Part shown: piece after piece, positions 22,632-26,126 of the stretch
Position numbering within the stretch: position 1 is the first letter of the stretch
How the letters are laid out: each line of letters starts with the position of its first letter
DNA from: Bordetella parapertussis
GTDB taxonomy: Bacteria; Pseudomonadota; Gammaproteobacteria; Burkholderiales; Burkholderiaceae_B
NCBI GenBank assembly: GCA_945903445.1
Contig: CAMDNZ010000045.1
Coordinates: 1 to 26,126 of the forward strand
Length of the DNA: 26,126 nt
Direction of reading: 5' to 3'
Translations under genes and position numbers: made by a program
Notes under the pieces: generated by a model
What the model was told of the DNA's origin: nothing
The model's database searches: none
Seen by the model: the letters and a program-made list of their open reading frames with translations, nothing else

Positions 22632-24886
22632 TGGCCGCGCAGGTCCAGCGTGCGCGCCATGCCATGGCTGGGCAGGCGCTCGCTTTGGGACTCGTATTGG
22701 CCGGAGTCGCGACCACAGCCTTGATCGCGTTGTATAACCTGGGCCAGGTCGCGTTGGCACGCTCGCGCCTGACCCATGCCGCCGATGCCGCCGCCTACAG
22801 TGCCGCGATCGTTCAGGCGCGCAGTTTGAATATGCTGGCACACGTGCAGCGGGCTCAGATCGCTCATCAGGTGGCGATTGCGCACCTGGTCACTTTGGGG
22901 GCGTGGGCACAATTCTCCGATACTCAGTCCAGCCGTTATCGGGCGGGTAATCCGCCCGGCTACATCGTCGGCCGTTTCTTCGGCATTCAGCATCGGCAGG
23001 CATATGCGGCGTCCCGTGCGATGTCGGAAGATATGCGTAGTGCGCTCGATCACGCCATGGCGCAACATCAGCGCAGCAGTCATGACGTGCTCGATACGGT
23101 CGCCCGTCGCTTGGTCCAAGGTTTGCCGGCTACGCGCGACGCCGCTGTCGAACACGTGTTGAAAGCCAATCTTCCCGGTTTGAGTGTGTCGCGTGCCGGC
23201 GGTGACGTGGTGTACAGAATAGAGCGAGACACATGGCCTGCATTACTGGAATCCTTCGGACGGGGTGGGAGCAAAGATGCTGCGCATTTGAGACTCGCTG
23301 TGCAGCGAGCGGTCAGTGCATATGGGTTCGTGGGCAAGCGCAATCGCTCGGCGTTCAACGTGTTTCCATCCGAACCGTACTGTCCGTGGCTACGGCACGT
23401 GCTCAGGCGCCGTGGCGATACTCGTATGGACAAGCACGGTCGATGGATCGCGGCCGACACTCAATCATTTCATGCGCTACGAGGCAATCGTTATATCGGT
23501 TGCTATTACCGCGAATACGCCATGGGCTGGGCCATGAAACGTCCATCGAGCCGAGCGCCGTCGGTCGATTCTGCTCTGAAGGTGCCGGACAATTTTTCTG
23601 AAGAGCATTTCTGGCGTTGGGCACGACGCGTCGCCAGATGGAATTTGTTGCTCGCTCATAATCGAATAGGCAACTTACTCGCTGCGCGAGACGCATGGAT
23701 ATCGGATCAGCGCGGATTGCCTCGGGGCTTCGATGTGGTTCGAGGGCGGCAAGCTGCCTCGATCGAAATCAGTCTGCGTCAGGCCGGCGGCAGCGTCTCG
23801 ACTACCGATGGGCGCAGCGCCGTTCGTCCGGTCGTAGGCAGATTGGTTCGGTCGGTACTGGGTGAGGGCAGGGGTGTTCATGCCAGTGCTGCCGCACAGA
23901 CGTATTTCGACTCACCGAAATCGAAAAAGCGCTCTTCTCGAGCGACCGTTTGGCGTCCGTATTGGCAGGCCAGGCTGGTGCCGTTGTCGCGCTCGCTGCG
24001 ACGATTTTCGCGCACACAGGGCCCTGGTATGGGCGGGCAGGCACTGATCGAGGCGTGCGTGGTGCTGATGTTGCTTGGGGTGTTGTGGTTTGGGGTGGCC
24101 CAAGTGGGCGATCTGGCGTTCGAGACTCAGCGCGACGATCATGCCAGTCGGCTCCACGCGTTCACTGCCGACCCCAGCCAGGGTGGACTGATGCGTTTGA
24201 CGGTACTGTACCGTGAGCCGGGTGGCGCGGCTGCGGCCGCACATGACATGAGAAAGGCGTGGCGCTATGCCGATCGCGCTGCGGTGATTTCCCGCGTAGG
24301 GACGCGTGAGTCGGTCGTGTTGCGTAATGCGGGTGCCCGATTCGATGACGGGGCAACGCAACGCCTGCTCGGACGGTCCGAGGCCGCATGGAACATGGCC
24401 GCCAAGGCGTCGATACGCGCGGGACGTCGCATCGACGCACAGATTCGTCCAGTGGATCGGGCCTGGGGACGGCAGAGCGTGTCTTTCGACTGGTTGGAGC
24501 GTTGGTCGAATGTCGAAGTGCGTCGCCGCCGACTATCGACGCGACGCACTGGCGTCGTCAAAAATTGCCCTTGGGACATGCTGCTAGGTACAGGCACAGA
24601 CTTGGATATCCCGCAGGCCGACAGTGGGTCTGGCACGGCGCGCGTCCGAGCCTTGGATCGGGCACGAGCGCTAGCGCAACAACTGGACAAATTGCATAAC
24701 CTAGGCAGCCCACTGGACGATGGATCGAGTCGTGCCGACGCCCTTTTGTGGGCTGGCGTGCCCTTGGCGCATCGCAAATTCGTGCAAACCGGCGAGTTGC
24801 AAAACCTGGTGCGACGGGCGCAAGAACGTTTGCCTGTGCTGCGAGATCTGATGGTCGGCGAAATGGGGGTTGCATTGGCAGGGTGA
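22631..24886 (+). CDS. TadG/TadE-like pseudopilin fusion protein
   Basis: A 751-residue protein starting with ATG overlapping the stop of the pilin-like gene (TGATG); a TTG one codon earlier is less likely. The N-terminus MAAQVQRARHAMAGQALALG, a hydrophobic helix (about 17-42) and RSRLTHAADAAAYSAA are the TadE/G-like opening (the AADAAA motif). A long middle region is Arg/Trp-rich and unrecognised. At about 468-500 a second opening occurs, GGQALIEACVVLMLLGVLWFGV, with the Glu and helix of TadE-type pseudopilins. So two TadE/G segments are joined in one open frame, an unusual layout. It is probably an inner-membrane or periplasmic assembly component of the pilus. Confidence 0.72.
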   Translation: MAAQVQRARHAMAGQALALGLVLAGVATTALIALYNLGQVALARSRLTHAADAAAYSAAIVQARSLNMLAHVQRAQIAHQVAIAHLVTLGAWAQFSDTQSSRYRAGNPPGYIVGRFFGIQHRQAYAASRAMSEDMRSALDHAMAQHQRSSHDVLDTVARRLVQGLPATRDAAVEHVLKANLPGLSVSRAGGDVVYRIERDTWPALLESFGRGGSKDAAHLRLAVQRAVSAYGFVGKRNRSAFNVFPSEPYCPWLRHVLRRRGDTRMDKHGRWIAADTQSFHALRGNRYIGCYYREYAMGWAMKRPSSRAPSVDSALKVPDNFSEEHFWRWARRVARWNLLLAHNRIGNLLAARDAWISDQRGLPRGFDVVRGRQAASIEISLRQAGGSVSTTDGRSAVRPVVGRLVRSVLGEGRGVHASAAAQTYFDSPKSKKRSSRATVWRPYWQARLVPLSRSLRRFSRTQGPGMGGQALIEACVVLMLLGVLWFGVAQVGDLAFETQRDDHASRLHAFTADPSQGGLMRLTVLYREPGGAAAAAHDMRKAWRYADRAAVISRVGTRESVVLRNAGARFDDGATQRLLGRSEAAWNMAAKASIRAGRRIDAQIRPVDRAWGRQSVSFDWLERWSNVEVRRRRLSTRRTGVVKNCPWDMLLGTGTDLDIPQADSGSGTARVRALDRARALAQQLDKLHNLGSPLDDGSSRADALLWAGVPLAHRKFVQTGELQNLVRRAQERLPVLRDLMVGEMGVALAG

Positions 24887-24889
24887 GAC

Positions 24890-25303
24890 GTGCTGGACGA
24901 CGACCTGCATTGGTTGCTTCGCTGGACAATCGAAGAGAACGATCGGTCGATCCAAGCGACCTTGTCACTGGTCGATCTGAACGCACCTCGCGTGGACACT
25001 CGCCCTCCTCAATGGTTGCCACCCGATGTCTACACCGGGCACCATGACATGCGTGTCACGCAAGCCAGCGCGTTGTGGTGTGGTCCTGGGCGGGGGCGAG
25101 CATTACAAGCCCGTGGCGTTATCGCACTGCGCGAACGAGGATTCGAATCGGAGACGCTTGGGGATCCATTTCACCGCTTTGCTCACGCGCCCGTAAGCTG
25201 GCACCGAACGGGTTGCCGTGCGACATTGCTTTCGGTGAGCTCCCATACGTCTTGCGCCGGTCGGGAAGCGCTGTGGTTCGCGTTGCAAGACGATATGTCA
25301 TGA
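24890..25303 (+). CDS. Unrecognised protein in the pilus locus
   Basis: A 137-residue protein starting with GTG, 3 bases after the TadG/E-like gene, and ending with a TGA that overlaps the next start (ATGA). This tight packing supports translation. It begins MLDDDLHWLLRWTIEENDRSI and contains WLPPDVYTGHHDMRVTQ, WHRTGCRATLLSVSSH and three Cys residues. No signal peptide or membrane helix is visible, so it may be cytoplasmic. I do not recognise the family; a structural or assembly role for the pilus is inferred from position only. Confidence 0.65.
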   Translation: MLDDDLHWLLRWTIEENDRSIQATLSLVDLNAPRVDTRPPQWLPPDVYTGHHDMRVTQASALWCGPGRGRALQARGVIALRERGFESETLGDPFHRFAHAPVSWHRTGCRATLLSVSSHTSCAGREALWFALQDDMS

Positions 25304-26004
25304 CCACCGCATTCTTAGGGAGACGAGCGCAGATCGGCGTGCTGACGGTGTCGATCGTGGCGGGCATTGTGGCTGCGGGCGCGGCCCGTCACGCGCTCGA
25401 CCGGCGTTTCCAAGCACTCGAAGCTGCGGCGCATGTCGCCACCGTTTCACGAGTAGTCGCCATCGACGACATGTTTCCTGGCGATCGGCTCAGTGTAGAC
25501 ACCGTTGCGCTGCGTGATATTCCCGAAAGTGGTGCAGTGAGCGATTCGGTCATGCCAGAAGATTTCGATCGATACGCCGATGCGGTGGTGGTGGGTACGA
25601 TCAAGGCTGGCGAGCAGGTGCTTCGCTCGGCCGTTCGCGTCGATGCCGATACGTCTCTGGCTGCACGTCTGCAGGACGGGCGGCGAGCCGTGACAATTGC
25701 CGTCGATGACGTCAGTTCGCAAGCTGGCATGCTGCAGCCCGGTGACCGCGTAGATATTCTTGCCACACTGGATTTGCCCAGAGGACGCGCCACGATTCCG
25801 CTGCTGCGTGCGGTAAGTATTCTGGCCGTTGGGCAGCGGTCCGGTCGAGGCGCGAGCCCGGCTGAGGCGCAGCATGACGACGACGATCTGCAGGCTACTT
25901 CAAACGAAAGTTTTTCGACGATCACGCTGGATGTAGACGAACCGGCGGCCATTCGTTTGATCGCCGCGCGCCAATTCAGCTGTCCTAGCCACGATTTAAT
26001 CTGA
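25300..26004 (+). CDS. Flp pilus assembly protein CpaB/RcpC-like
   Basis: A 234-residue protein. The start at 25300 overlaps the preceding stop; the frame is open upstream but lies within the previous gene. One N-terminal membrane helix (about 10-28, VLTVSIVAGIVAAGAARHAL) leads to a SAF-type domain: VVAIDDMFPGDRLSVDTVALRDIPESG and VVVGTIKAGEQVLRSAV, then RRAVTIAVDDVSSQAGMLQPGDRVDILATL, the RcpC/CpaB signature. CpaB proteins help the outer-membrane secretin of the Tad pilus, usually with 250-300 residues; this one ends soon after ITLDVDEPAAIRLIAARQ, where others continue with a strand. The C-terminus may therefore be shortened. Confidence 0.8.
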   Translation: MTTAFLGRRAQIGVLTVSIVAGIVAAGAARHALDRRFQALEAAAHVATVSRVVAIDDMFPGDRLSVDTVALRDIPESGAVSDSVMPEDFDRYADAVVVGTIKAGEQVLRSAVRVDADTSLAARLQDGRRAVTIAVDDVSSQAGMLQPGDRVDILATLDLPRGRATIPLLRAVSILAVGQRSGRGASPAEAQHDDDDLQATSNESFSTITLDVDEPAAIRLIAARQFSCPSHDLI

Positions 26005-26040
26005 CAGTACAACTCTATTAAGCGCCTAAAGAAGGAGACG

Positions 26041-26126
26041 GTGTCGGCATTGTCCGATTCAACTGTTTATCGAGAGCGAGTTGTTTTGACTCCTGGAAGG
26101 TATGCCATGGTGTTTTACCAAAGCAG
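26041..26126 (+). CDS. Start of a further gene in the pilus locus (cut by window edge)
   Basis: A frame opens at GTG 26041, preceded by AAGGAG, and runs to the right edge (28 codons), starting with MSALSDSTVYRERVVLTPGR. An in-frame ATG at 26107, with AAGG before it, is an alternative start. In Tad loci a secretin (CpaC/RcpA) gene often follows cpaB, but too little is visible to name the product. Confidence 0.4.
   Translation, partial: MSALSDSTVYRERVVLTPGRYAMVFYQS

Overview
The window looks like chromosomal DNA of a betaproteobacterium, most likely of the family Alcaligenaceae (Bordetella/Achromobacter relatives). By eye it is GC-rich (around 60%). RecA, RdgC, SucCD, MetE/MetR and the HemC-HemD-HemX-HemY block all read as betaproteobacterial housekeeping proteins. 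No insertion sequence, phage gene, CRISPR array, tRNA or rRNA was seen.

Layout from left to right. (1) 1-833, minus strand: the 5' part of rdgC, cut by the window edge. (2) 1028-1246: a 72-residue two-helix membrane protein. (3) 1247-1609: a gene-free stretch with two minus-strand intrinsic terminators, only one of which the neighbouring gene needs. (4) 1610-5659, minus strand: an MHS-type major facilitator transporter, preceded by a TctDE/QseBC-like response regulator and sensor kinase pair. (5) 5840-7438: the SOS unit recA-recX with a textbook LexA box between -35 and -10. (6) 7401-10854: metR and metE, divergent, with MetR boxes between them; metR overlaps recX tail to tail. (7) 11006-13766: a DUF2889 protein and sucC-sucD (succinyl-CoA synthetase). 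(8) 13936-14826, minus strand: an isolated, less GC-rich gene for a secreted ADP-ribosyltransferase related to pertussis toxin subunit S1, interrupted by one in-frame TAA. (9) 15153-20845: terC, a 42-codon prepilin-like mini-ORF overlapping it, then the haem biosynthesis genes hemC, hemD, hemX and hemY. (10) 20883-22138: ppa and an FAH-family hydrolase, closed by a strong terminator. (11) 22371 to the right edge: the start of a Tad/Flp-type pilus locus (Flp-like pilin, a TadG-TadE-like fusion, an unrecognised protein, a CpaB/RcpC-like protein and the start of another gene).

The most striking element is the pertussis-toxin-S1-like gene between sucD and terC. It keeps a signal peptide, the R-x-D, S-T-S and catalytic-Glu regions in the right order and spacing, but codon 53 is TAA with the frame open on both sides. 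No B-subunit gene is visible beside it. The second region of interest is the pilus locus, where two TadE/G-type N-terminal segments are joined in one polypeptide and the neighbouring 137-residue protein is unrecognised. All names are by recall of family sequences and motifs; no database search was run.
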